From contig JASJDM010000036.1 of assembly GCA_030065125.1 (NCBI GenBank), positions 1 to 47,313 on the forward strand: DNA of 47,313 nucleotides. The letters are read 5' to 3'. The notes beneath the pieces are model-generated. The model was not told the origin of the DNA. It worked only from the letters and a program-made list of their open reading frames with translations, and did no database searches. This DNA is from Lysobacterales bacterium (GTDB lineage: Bacteria > Pseudomonadota > Gammaproteobacteria > Xanthomonadales > SZUA-38). Below are positions 8,493 through 16,592 of the stretch, in pieces (positions within the stretch are counted from its first letter, which is position 1; the number at the start of each line of letters is the position of its first letter). Both the position numbers and the translations under genes were made by a program.

Positions 8493-8498
8493 TATACT
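8493..8498 (+). promoter_or_regulatory. Candidate -10 element upstream of the NHL-repeat gene
   Basis: TATACT lies 29 bases before the ATG at 8528 in the 106-base spacer following the methyltransferase. No well-spaced TTGACA-like -35 element is visible. A GGAACT at 8472-8477 recalls a sigma-E -35, but its spacing to TCTATA is only 13 bases. This is a weak call based on the -10 match and position. Confidence 0.3.
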
Positions 8499-8527
8499 TA
8501 GGCCATTACCCTTGGGGGGAACTGATT

Positions 8528-11500
8528 ATGAATCAACGGACCCGCGCGGCCCTCTGGTGCGCTTTGCTGGCATGTTGCCTGTTTGCTCCTGTTGCTGCCC
8601 AACAGGTGGAGCTGATCCGAACCATTGGAATGCCCGGCACCGGGGACGGCCAGTTTGATTTTCCCCATAACATGGCGCTGGATTCCAACGGGAACATCTA
8701 CGTCCCCGATTTCTTCAATCAGCGGGTTCAGAAGCTGGACGCCAATGGCGATTTTGTCCAGTCGTGGGGAAGCCAGGGTGACGGTCCGGGTGAGTTTGAC
8801 GGCCCTGTGGGGATTGCAGTTGACGGTCAGGACAATGTCTACGTGGTGGAATTCAACAATCATCGCGTGCAGAAGTTCGACAGCGCAGGCAATTTCATTA
8901 CCCAGTGGGGAGTCCGCGGCGCCGGTTCGGGAAACTTCAACTCGCCAAGCGGCATTGCCGTGGATGCGGGCGGTGATGTTCTTGTGGCCGACAGGAGCAA
9001 TCACCGAATTCAGAAATTCACCGGAAACGGGGTGTTTGTCGCTGCGTTCGGCAGTCGCGGCAGCGCAGATGGTCGATTCGAACTTCCCACGGGCATCGGT
9101 CTCGATGGGGACGGCAATATCCTGGTGGCAGATCAGGGCAACCATAGAATCCAGAAGTTTGGTCCGGATTTCGCATTCATTGACCAATTTGGCCAGAACG
9201 GCAGTGCCCTCGGGCAGTTCATCAACCCCGCCGACGTTGCCGTCGCCGAGGACGGCAGGATTTTTGTCGTTGACAAAGACAACCACCGCATCCAGGTGTT
9301 CGGCGCCAACCTCACTGCCCTGGGCGAGTTCGGAAGTCGCGGAAGGGGCCTGGACCAGTTCGACTTTCCGCGCGGCATCATCGTCGATGACGAGCGAATT
9401 TTTGTGGCTGATCGAAATAACGACCGCCTGTTGGAATTTGCCGATCTCAGCGGTGCCGGATTTCTGGTAGACGCGACCATCAGCGGATCATGGTTTGACC
9501 CAAGCCACGACGGCGAAGGATGGAAAGTGGAAGTACTTCCCGGGGGTCAGCAGGCGGTGATTTACTGGTTTACCTTTCCGCCACCCGGGCAACCCGGCAC
9601 CCAGGCCTGGATAGGCGGCGTCGGTCGAATTCAGGGCGACCAGATCATCGTCAACCAGGAAGACTCTTTCATCACGGCAGGTGGTGTTTTTGCAGACCCC
9701 AACCGCAATGTCGAAGTTTCCAGTTGGGGCAGTTTCACATTCACGTTCACTGGCCCGAACGCCGGAACCATGGATTACTCCGGACCCTCCGAGTGGGGCG
9801 CGGGCAGCCTGAACCTGCAGCGCCTGACCTCGGTCATTGGCAACCCCGTCTCTGCTGAAGCCAACGTGGGCGCAGGCATCAGCGGGTCATGGATATCCCC
9901 GGACTTTGCCAGTGAAGGGTGGCTGATCGAGGTGATTGGCGAAAAGCAAGCCCTTGTCTACTGGTTCACCTACGACGATCAAGGCCGCCAGGCCTGGAAC
10001 CTGGGAATAGGTGCGATGACGGCCAACAGTATCCTGGTGTTTGGGCCGGTGCAGGGTGTCGGCACCAATTTCGGTCCTACCTTCAATCCCTCTGATGTCG
10101 TCAGGGAAGCCTGGGGCGCATACATTTTCACCTTTGATGACTGCAACAACGGTGCGATTACCTATTTTGGACAGAAAGGCCAGGGATCCAGCCAGTACTC
10201 CCTCTCCCGGCTGACAAACCTGGAAGGGGCCGATTGCGAGGATTTCAACCGCACCAAGGGCGCGGAGGCACCCAGCTTTGGTGCGGTATGCACCAATCCT
10301 GACGATCCGACACTGCTGATTTCATTCCGCGACGACGGGCACAATGGACTGTTTTTCGGAGCCAAAACTCCTTCGGGCCTGGCGCAGTCCCTGGACAAGG
10401 TATTGATCAAGCCGGTCGCCGGGGTCGAAGGTGAAGCAGACTCGGTGATTGACGTGATGGAAGGCGGGATGCAGACCCGCGGCAGCGACGTGGCAAGCGG
10501 CAATACTGTCAGTGTGAACATGGCCCCCGACAGTGACGAGATCCTGATCAGGGGAGTCACCAAGGGCGGCGCGCTGCAGTCGATCATCAGGTCAGCTTTT
10601 TCCCAGTTGACGGGAGCCGGGGGTGGAAAGAAGGCGGACCTCAGCCATCAGGTCGTTCAAGGCGGCCGGGTGCGATCCGGCAGCACAACTGCGTGGTCTT
10701 CCCCGATTCCGGCAAAACGCCCGGCGACCCGGTATACCAAGGCCACGGATGCAGTCTCGGTCACGGTAGACCGCTGCGGCATCCCGGTACCTGAAGCCGC
10801 GGTCAGCACCACCATTACCTCGCCTGACTCCGAATCCCTGAAGATTCTTCTTGCCGGCCGTGAAATGGCTGACGGTCTGTATGACATTCCTGTACCCACC
10901 CAGGCGGCATCCGGAGGCGAACTGACGCCAGGGGATGACCAGTGCACTGGATTTACGGATCAGGCCTCCAGCAGCTGCGCCCTGTTCGACCGCCTCGAAG
11001 ACCGCAACTTCCCGGCACTGTGCGCAACCGCGGCCAGCGCCATGATTGAACTGGACGATCCGGAATCTGAGCAGGCGCTGGCAACAAAGTTTTTCGCATC
11101 ATGCTCGTCGACGCTGGCTTCCGGGAAACTGGTGTGCGATTCGGCCGGCTCCGAGCAGGCGACGGGCGCCATGACCCGAGAAAATTTTGTCTGCACGGGC
11201 GCCCCCCAGGTGGACCGGGCCCTGGACGCCATGGTCGAGAAGGTCAAGTTTTCGACCGTTGTCAGTTTTCCAGGATCCAATACCGCGGACATCGTTCGCA
11301 CGGACAGCCGGGAATACCCTTCCGAGGGCCCTTTCCCGGAATACTCGTTCATTCTGGAAGGCGCACCCGCCGTTGAGGGATTCGACACCGATCCACCAGT
11401 TCCGGACCCAAGGGTAGGTTATACCGCCACGGCCACGCTGGTCTGCCTGCCAGCCAACACCGTTGTCAATATCGATGTCCAAGGCTCCGATGGCTTCACC

Positions 11501-11635
11501 AGCAGCGGATCCTGCACCATTACCGGCAATGGGCAATGCAACCTGCAGATTCCAGGCGGCGGTCAGGGAACCCGGGATACCCTCACCGTTTCCCTTCCAT
11601 CGGGAGAGACCCGCAGGGTGAAAATCGTATTCTGA
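8528..11635 (+). CDS. Large secreted NHL-repeat protein with two SGSW-type domains
   Basis: This 1035-residue protein starts at ATG 8528, which follows a GGGGGGA ribosome-binding sequence and yields a clear signal peptide (MNQRTRAALWCALLACCLFA..., cut near AAQ). Residues ~28-315 are six NHL repeats of about 47 residues, each ending in a variant of NHRIQKF, predicting a six-bladed propeller. Residues ~318-435 and ~451-566 are two copies of a domain beginning SGSW, with (D/S)EGW, VYWFT and QAW. Beyond these lies a Cys-containing region without a recognised fold; the final ~65 residues look Ig-like with a Cys pair. It is probably periplasmic, surface or extracellular. NHL propellers usually bind proteins, RNA or glycans, and no enzyme motif is visible. 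It sits between two polysaccharide gene blocks. Confidence 0.85.
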   Translation: MNQRTRAALWCALLACCLFAPVAAQQVELIRTIGMPGTGDGQFDFPHNMALDSNGNIYVPDFFNQRVQKLDANGDFVQSWGSQGDGPGEFDGPVGIAVDGQDNVYVVEFNNHRVQKFDSAGNFITQWGVRGAGSGNFNSPSGIAVDAGGDVLVADRSNHRIQKFTGNGVFVAAFGSRGSADGRFELPTGIGLDGDGNILVADQGNHRIQKFGPDFAFIDQFGQNGSALGQFINPADVAVAEDGRIFVVDKDNHRIQVFGANLTALGEFGSRGRGLDQFDFPRGIIVDDERIFVADRNNDRLLEFADLSGAGFLVDATISGSWFDPSHDGEGWKVEVLPGGQQAVIYWFTFPPPGQPGTQAWIGGVGRIQGDQIIVNQEDSFITAGGVFADPNRNVEVSSWGSFTFTFTGPNAGTMDYSGPSEWGAGSLNLQRLTSVIGNPVSAEANVGAGISGSWISPDFASEGWLIEVIGEKQALVYWFTYDDQGRQAWNLGIGAMTANSILVFGPVQGVGTNFGPTFNPSDVVREAWGAYIFTFDDCNNGAITYFGQKGQGSSQYSLSRLTNLEGADCEDFNRTKGAEAPSFGAVCTNPDDPTLLISFRDDGHNGLFFGAKTPSGLAQSLDKVLIKPVAGVEGEADSVIDVMEGGMQTRGSDVASGNTVSVNMAPDSDEILIRGVTKGGALQSIIRSAFSQLTGAGGGKKADLSHQVVQGGRVRSGSTTAWSSPIPAKRPATRYTKATDAVSVTVDRCGIPVPEAAVSTTITSPDSESLKILLAGREMADGLYDIPVPTQAASGGELTPGDDQCTGFTDQASSSCALFDRLEDRNFPALCATAASAMIELDDPESEQALATKFFASCSSTLASGKLVCDSAGSEQATGAMTRENFVCTGAPQVDRALDAMVEKVKFSTVVSFPGSNTADIVRTDSREYPSEGPFPEYSFILEGAPAVEGFDTDPPVPDPRVGYTATATLVCLPANTVVNIDVQGSDGFTSSGSCTITGNGQCNLQIPGGGQGTRDTLTVSLPSGETRRVKIVF

Positions 11636-11722
11636 GGCTGCCGCGGGGGTCAGGGACAGAAGCTGATCAGCCGGCCTTGAAACCCGTTCGATCCGCGTCC
11701 CACAAAGGGAGGCGACGGCCGT

Positions 11723-11884
11723 GTGGATGATATAGAATCCACAACCTCGGGCCCGCCGTCAGAAATGGTCATGAACCCGTCGATACAATTAGAGTTTGCA
11801 AGGCGCAAACCACTGGATTCGAGCGATCTGCTCACCGGGTCGCCCGGCTGGGTCAGTCCGCAGGCACGTGAACGTCAGATATGA
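11723..11884 (+). CDS. Possible 53-residue small protein, translationally coupled to a sulfotransferase gene
   Basis: A short frame begins at GTG 11723, ten bases after a good Shine-Dalgarno (AGGGAGG, 11706-11712). It ends at TGA 11882-11884, overlapping the ATG of the sulfotransferase gene in the ATGA arrangement seen throughout this region. The product begins MDDIESTTSGPPSEMVMNP and ends in QARERQI, with no signal peptide, membrane helix or recognised motif. Support comes from the SD and the 4-base overlap only. It may equally be a non-conserved leader that helps translation of the downstream gene. A later start at ATG 11765 is possible. Confidence 0.4.
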   Translation: MDDIESTTSGPPSEMVMNPSIQLEFARRKPLDSSDLLTGSPGWVSPQARERQI

Positions 11885-12618
11885 ACCTGATTTGTGGAAT
11901 GCACCGATCAGGGACGTCCCTGATTGCCAGGATTGCCGCCCTGGCCGGCGCCGATTTCGGTGATCCCGACAGTTTTCAGCCTCCGGACCGCTGGAACACC
12001 GATGGCTACTTTGAGCAAAAGGAGATATTGGCCGTCAACATGGCGCTGGTTAACGGGCCGTTCTGGAAATTTTCCTACTTCCGACTGCCTTCTCGGGAAG
12101 TGATCCTGCGCCGAGCCCGGCGACACCGGGATAACCTCCGCGAACTTTCGGCCAAATACCGGCAGCTGTTCGTCAAGGAAAATCGATTCTGTCTGACCCT
12201 GCCGGCCTGGTTGAGTTACGGTGCCGAAATACCCCATGTGCTGGTCGTGTTTCGTGAACCGCGTGAAGTGGCAAAATCGCTGAAAGCCAGAAACAGGATT
12301 CCCTACTCCCTGTCCTATCGCCTGTGGTGTCGGCACTATCAATCTCTCCTGAAGGAGACCGAATCGATACCCCGAACCTTTGTCTGGTACAACCGCGTGA
12401 TAGACGCTGAAGACGGCGAGGCGGAGACCCAGATCGTGCTGAGGGCATTGGGCCTGCCGAGTGAAGGCGCCGCGGAGCTTGTCGGGCGCACGGTGCGTTA
12501 CAGCAAAAAGGCGGAACCTCCAGGAGCGGACACCTATCCCGCGGCGGTTGAAGATCTGTACCGGCAGCTGCAGGAATCCAGACAAGAGGGGATTAAAGAG
12601 TTGAGTAGCGTCCGTTGA
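11881..12618 (+). CDS. Sulfotransferase-family protein (RSGTS type), stand-alone
   Basis: This 245-residue protein begins directly with the PAPS P-loop CGMHRSGTS (residues 5-13). It carries KENRFCLTLP and FREPREVAKSLKARN, equivalent to KEPRLCFTLG and VRNPVEIAKSLRTRN in the giant fusion at 20646-25277, and to KDPRFCLLMP and LRDPVEIARSL in the fusion at 43111-45120. The three are clearly one subfamily. The expected activity is sulfate transfer from PAPS to a glycan, in the cytoplasm. At 245 residues it is a minimal single-domain form. The TGA overlaps the TTG start of the following GT2 gene by 4 bases (TTGA). Another function for this P-loop family cannot be excluded. Confidence 0.75.
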   Translation: MNLICGMHRSGTSLIARIAALAGADFGDPDSFQPPDRWNTDGYFEQKEILAVNMALVNGPFWKFSYFRLPSREVILRRARRHRDNLRELSAKYRQLFVKENRFCLTLPAWLSYGAEIPHVLVVFREPREVAKSLKARNRIPYSLSYRLWCRHYQSLLKETESIPRTFVWYNRVIDAEDGEAETQIVLRALGLPSEGAAELVGRTVRYSKKAEPPGADTYPAAVEDLYRQLQESRQEGIKELSSVR

Positions 12619-13592
12619 AGACTCAATCAATCGAATTCGTGTCGGTGATAGTGCCCGTTTACAACAGCCAGGACACCATCGCTGACCTGGTGTCCAGCGT
12701 GGTCCAGGCGCTGGACGAAAAGTACCAGAAACTGCAGATTGTCCTGGTCAACGACGGCAGCGCCGACGACAGTCACCGCGTCATTCTTGAGCTGCTGGAC
12801 GGACCCCACGGCAGCTACATCAAGTATGCCCAACTGGCCCGGAATTTTGGCGAGCACAATGCAGTCATGTGTGGCTTGCGCTACGCAGACGGCGACTGTG
12901 CGGTCATCATCGACGACGATTTTCAGAATCCCCCGGAGGAAATCTCGAAGCTGGTAGACAAATTGGACGAGGGGCACGACGTAGTATTCAGTTACTACGA
13001 CAAAAAGAAACACTCCCTGTTTCGCAACCTCGGCAGCCGTTTCAATGATCGCGTCGCCACGCTGCTGCTGAAAAAGCCTCCGGGCCTGTACCTGTCCAGC
13101 TTCAAGGCATTGAACCGGTTCCTGATCGATGCAGTTGTTGGATACGGCGGTCCCTACCCTTATGTCGACGGGTTGATCCTCCGGTCCACGCGCTCCATCG
13201 GCACCGCGCTTTGCGACCACCAGGAACGTGAAAAGGGCAAATCCAACTACACCCTGGCAAAGCTGGTCAGCCTGTGGCTGAACATGTCGACCAGCTTTTC
13301 ATTCACGCCCCTTCGGCTCGCCGCCTATCTGGGGCTGCTGACGTCGTTCGTCGGACTCATTCTCGCCGTCTTTTTTATTGTGGCCTGGAGCGTCGGCGGT
13401 ATCATCGCTGAAACCATTCCCCAGGGGTGGGCTTCCATCATCGTCTCAGTGACACTGTTTGCCGGCATTCAGTTGCTCGTACTCGGAATGATCGGAGAAT
13501 ACCTTGGAAGACTGTATATGACGCAGAACCAGCAACCTCAAGCCATTGTCAGAAGCGTCTTCGATGGCTCGTCGCGACCAGCCGATGATTGA
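12615..13592 (+). CDS. GT2 glycosyltransferase with two C-terminal membrane helices (GtrB/ArnC/DPM-like)
   Basis: This 325-residue protein starts at a TTG that overlaps the upstream stop (TTGA); a GTG at 12639 is the alternative. The GT-A domain begins VSVIVPVYNSQDT, with VNDGSADDS and the metal-binding VIIDDDFQNPPEEI. HQEREKGKSNYTLAKL resembles the acceptor-side motif of undecaprenyl-phosphate sugar transferases. Two hydrophobic helices (residues ~235-260 and ~275-300) are followed by EYLGRLY, the typical end of this family. It likely transfers a sugar from an NDP donor to undecaprenyl phosphate on the cytoplasmic face, supplying lipid-linked sugars for GT-C enzymes such as those at 2793 and 17565. 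It is followed by the epimerase-like SDR gene, which overlaps it slightly. Confidence 0.88.
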   Translation: MKTQSIEFVSVIVPVYNSQDTIADLVSSVVQALDEKYQKLQIVLVNDGSADDSHRVILELLDGPHGSYIKYAQLARNFGEHNAVMCGLRYADGDCAVIIDDDFQNPPEEISKLVDKLDEGHDVVFSYYDKKKHSLFRNLGSRFNDRVATLLLKKPPGLYLSSFKALNRFLIDAVVGYGGPYPYVDGLILRSTRSIGTALCDHQEREKGKSNYTLAKLVSLWLNMSTSFSFTPLRLAAYLGLLTSFVGLILAVFFIVAWSVGGIIAETIPQGWASIIVSVTLFAGIQLLVLGMIGEYLGRLYMTQNQQPQAIVRSVFDGSSRPADD

Positions 13593-14565
13593 GTTTTCCG
13601 GCAAAAAAGTTCTCATTCTCGGCGGAATGGGGTTCATTGGAAGCAACCTGGCGATCAGGCTTGCCGACCTTGGTGCCGACGTCACCGTGGTCGATTCCAT
13701 GCTGGCCCAATATGGCGGCAATCTGGCCAATCTGGACGGTCACCAGGACCGGCTGCACATCAATTTCTCAGACATCCGGGACAGCCACACGCTGTCATAC
13801 CTGGTCAGGGACGTGGACATCATCTACAGCATGGCCGGCCAGACCAGCCACGTGGAAAGCATGCACGACCCGTTTACCGATCTTGAGATCAACTGCAGTT
13901 CCCAACTGTCGATTCTCGAGTGCTGCCGCAAGTTCAACCCGCAGGTCGAGATCCTGTACGCCAGTACGCGTCAGATATACGGTCGCCCCCAGTACCTGCC
14001 CGTGGACGAGAGCCATCCGATAGTTCCCGTAGACGTCAACGGCATCAACAAATATGCGGCCGAGATGTACTACACCCTGTACCACAAGGTGCACGGTATG
14101 CGCTGCACTTCACTGCGGCTCACCAATACCTACGGGCCCCGTCAACATCTCAGAGATAACAAACAGGGATTTGTCGGCATATTCCTGCGCCTGGCGTTGA
14201 GCGGCGAACAGTTGAGAGTGTTCGGAGATGGTCAGCAGCTCAGGGACTTCAACTATGTCGATGACGTCGTGGATGCCTTTCTTATGGCAACGGGTCGAGA
14301 GGACCTCCATGGCGGGGCCTTCAATCTGGGACACGGAGACAAACATTCGCTGCTGGAGTTCGTCCAGACCCTGGCCGAGTTTACCGATGTTTCTTACGAA
14401 ATCGTTCCATTCCCACCTGAACATAAGGCCATCGATATTGGCGACTATTACGCCGATTTCTCACTTTTCAGCGACAAGACCACCTGGGTCCCCCAGGTGG
14501 ATCTCAAGTCAGGGCTGGAACGAACCGTCAACTATTTCAAGACGCGTCAGAACCTGTACTGGTAG
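13585..14565 (+). CDS. Epimerase/dehydratase-type extended SDR with Asn at the usual catalytic Tyr position
   Basis: This 326-residue protein (from ATG 13585; ATG 13564 would add seven residues and overlap GT2 further) is an NAD(P)-dependent extended SDR. The Rossmann motif GGMGFIG is at 13-19, ASTRQIYG supplies the Ser/Thr region, and RLTNTYGPRQ and RDFNYVDDVVDA are typical of nucleotide-sugar epimerases. The canonical YxxxK is instead N152-GIN-K156 (PVDVNGINKYAAEMYY). I recall this PVDVNGINK pattern in a subset of annotated epimerases, so it may be a family trait. It may modify a nucleotide sugar that the adjacent DegT aminotransferase then aminates. The substrate is unknown, and loss of Tyr leaves classical activity uncertain. 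Confidence 0.82.
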   Translation: MIEFSGKKVLILGGMGFIGSNLAIRLADLGADVTVVDSMLAQYGGNLANLDGHQDRLHINFSDIRDSHTLSYLVRDVDIIYSMAGQTSHVESMHDPFTDLEINCSSQLSILECCRKFNPQVEILYASTRQIYGRPQYLPVDESHPIVPVDVNGINKYAAEMYYTLYHKVHGMRCTSLRLTNTYGPRQHLRDNKQGFVGIFLRLALSGEQLRVFGDGQQLRDFNYVDDVVDAFLMATGREDLHGGAFNLGHGDKHSLLEFVQTLAEFTDVSYEIVPFPPEHKAIDIGDYYADFSLFSDKTTWVPQVDLKSGLERTVNYFKTRQNLYW

Positions 14566-14571
14566 AAACCA

Positions 14572-15657
14572 ATGATCAGGATGTTTGACTACCAGGCGCT
14601 GTTGCCAGAGATCCGGGATGACATGGATCAGGCCTTCCATCGCGTCCTCGATTCGGGTCGGCTGATACTTGGACCAGAGACGGAGGCTTTTGAACGAGAG
14701 TTTGCCGCGGCAACCGGCGCCCGGTATGCGGTTGCCGTGACATCCGGGACCATGGCCCTTTATGTGGCGCTGAAAGCATTGGACATCGGGCAGGACGACG
14801 AGGTCATTACGGTTGCCAACACCTGCTCCCCCACGATCGCAGCCATCCGGATGGCTGGTGCGCACCCGGTGTTTGTCGACGTGGATTCCGACACGCTGAT
14901 GATGGACACGGGCGCGGTGTCGGAAAAAGTGACCGCCAGGACCCGATGCATACTCCCGGTTCATCTTTGGGGCAGCTTCGTGGATGCATCAGAGCTGAAT
15001 CGCCTGTCGTCGGATCTCGGTATCCCGGTTGTGGAGGATTGCGCCCAGGCCATGGGAACCCGGTACGCGGACCGCCAGGCGGGCACGTTTGGCGCCATGG
15101 GCTGTTTCTCCTTTTACCCGACAAAGAACCTGGGTGCCTACGGCGATGGCGGTGCGGTGGTTACCAACGATTCCGCCCTGGCGGCCAAGCTTCGACTGAT
15201 TCGAATGTACGGCTATGACGGCTCGGCTGTGTCCGAGATTGCCGGCGTCAATGCGCGTATCAACGAACTGCAGGCGGCCTTCCTGAGAATAAAGCTCGAG
15301 AAATTCCCCAACTGGCAGAACAGGCGGCTGGCCAATGCCGAAATCTATAACAAAAGACTCGCCGGTATTGCCCGGCCGAAGGTGCCGGACCATGTTGTGC
15401 ACAGTTACCACCAGTATGTGGTTCTCTCGGAAAACCGGGAGTCCGTGATGTCGAATCTGCTTCAAAACGGTGTGGAGTCGGGTATCCACTACCCGGTGCC
15501 GGTACACCGGATGCCGGCTTATAACGAGTTTTGCGTCCCCCTTCCCACAACCGAATCCGCGGCGACGAAGGTTTTGTCACTCCCTGTTCACGAGGGACTC
15601 GTGCCGGAGCAGATTGAGACCGTTTGCCGACAGATTTTGAAGATTTCGGATTTTTAG
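14572..15657 (+). CDS. DegT/DnrJ/EryC1/StrS-type sugar aminotransferase
   Basis: This 361-residue PLP enzyme has N-terminal SGRLILGPETEAFEREFA, then the TSGTMALYVALKAL cofactor region, EVITVANTCSP, the Asp of VVEDCAQAMGTRY and the Schiff-base lysine K185 in YPTKNLGAYGDGG. MYGYDGSAVSEIAGVNARINELQAAFL is the expected substrate-loop region. It transfers an amino group, usually from glutamate, to a keto nucleotide sugar, giving an amino sugar for the glycan. It follows the SDR after 6 bases and precedes a methyltransferase by 2 bases, so these form a compact sugar-modification cassette. Start ATG 14572; ATG 14581 is a close alternative. Confidence 0.9.
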   Translation: MIRMFDYQALLPEIRDDMDQAFHRVLDSGRLILGPETEAFEREFAAATGARYAVAVTSGTMALYVALKALDIGQDDEVITVANTCSPTIAAIRMAGAHPVFVDVDSDTLMMDTGAVSEKVTARTRCILPVHLWGSFVDASELNRLSSDLGIPVVEDCAQAMGTRYADRQAGTFGAMGCFSFYPTKNLGAYGDGGAVVTNDSALAAKLRLIRMYGYDGSAVSEIAGVNARINELQAAFLRIKLEKFPNWQNRRLANAEIYNKRLAGIARPKVPDHVVHSYHQYVVLSENRESVMSNLLQNGVESGIHYPVPVHRMPAYNEFCVPLPTTESAATKVLSLPVHEGLVPEQIETVCRQILKISDF

Positions 15658-15659
15658 GT

Positions 15660-16592
15660 ATGTCCAGTACAGGATTTCCGCCGCCGGCAGAGTATTATGA
15701 TGTTGAAGACGGAATCAACGTCTGTATGGCCTGCGGAAACCCAAGATTCACCCTGCTTCACCGCGTTGAGCACTTCGGTTTTCCCTTCGAATTTTTTCGC
15801 TGTGAATGTGGACTGATCAAACAGGCGCCGATGCCCAATGAACAGTTCTTCGAGTGGTTTTTTAATTCTGATCTGTTTTTCAGCGCCAAGGAATCCGACT
15901 CCGAGGAGATCTGGGGGTTTTACGACTATTTCAAAGACGAAAATTCCCGGCTCAAGACCTCTCGTCGGAGGTTCAGAATCCTGCAACAGAAACTGAACTG
16001 GGAGACGCCGAGAAGCATCATGAAGATCGGGCCCTCAACGGGTACGTTCCTGTATGTTGCAAGCCAGGCGGGGCACCAGGCGTTGGGCTGCGATGTTTCA
16101 GATCAGTTTGTGAACTACGCGAAAGAGCACTACCAGGTTCAGATTGACCACGGCCGCTTTGAGCATCACGGCTACGCGGACGGCCAGTTCACCGACCTGC
16201 TGCTGTTCAACGTGATTGAAAACGTGCCAAACCTGGATGAGTTCATCGCCGCCATCAGGCGCACGCTCAGAGTGGGCGGTCACTTCATCTTCAATCACGT
16301 TGAAATGCGCAAAAACATGATTGCGGCTTTTCAGAAAGACAAGTATTTCATTTTCCGCCCTCCGATCTGCTACGCCTTTGAGGACCCCGCGTTAAAAATG
16401 ATCCTGGAGAAACACGGTTTTGAGATTCAACTGCGGTTTCGCGATATCCGCTACTTGCACGCCGAGAAAATCACCACGCTGCTGCGCTGGCGCTGGGCAT
16501 TGAGACTCAGCCGGATGCTGAAGATCGAAAGGATCAATTTTCCAATCTGGGCCTATCCGTCCTGGATTACCGTGGCTCGACGGGTCAGCTGA
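15660..16592 (+). CDS. SAM-dependent methyltransferase with N-terminal zinc-ribbon-like Cys cluster
   Basis: This 310-residue protein starts at ATG 15660, three bases after the aminotransferase stop; an earlier in-frame start at 15624 would overlap that gene and is less likely. The N-terminus has Cys22-x2-Cys25 and Cys48-x-Cys50, a putative Zn-binding module seen in sugar C-methyltransferases and related Methyltransf_23-type proteins. The Rossmann core follows: MKIGPSTGTFLYVASQ (variant motif I), LGCDVSDQFV and LLFNVIENVPN. It probably methylates a sugar intermediate made by the cassette upstream. Motif I has GPSTG rather than GCGxG, a divergent form. The 3' end overlaps the convergent gene at 16585 by 8 bases. 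Confidence 0.78.
   Translation: MSSTGFPPPAEYYDVEDGINVCMACGNPRFTLLHRVEHFGFPFEFFRCECGLIKQAPMPNEQFFEWFFNSDLFFSAKESDSEEIWGFYDYFKDENSRLKTSRRRFRILQQKLNWETPRSIMKIGPSTGTFLYVASQAGHQALGCDVSDQFVNYAKEHYQVQIDHGRFEHHGYADGQFTDLLLFNVIENVPNLDEFIAAIRRTLRVGGHFIFNHVEMRKNMIAAFQKDKYFIFRPPICYAFEDPALKMILEKHGFEIQLRFRDIRYLHAEKITTLLRWRWALRLSRMLKIERINFPIWAYPSWITVARRVS

Noticed and set aside
8472..8497. Possible sigma-E promoter (GGAACT ... TCTATA)
   Set aside because: The spacing of 13 bases is too short and the -10 does not match well; a second GGAACT at 29172 has no matching -10 at all.
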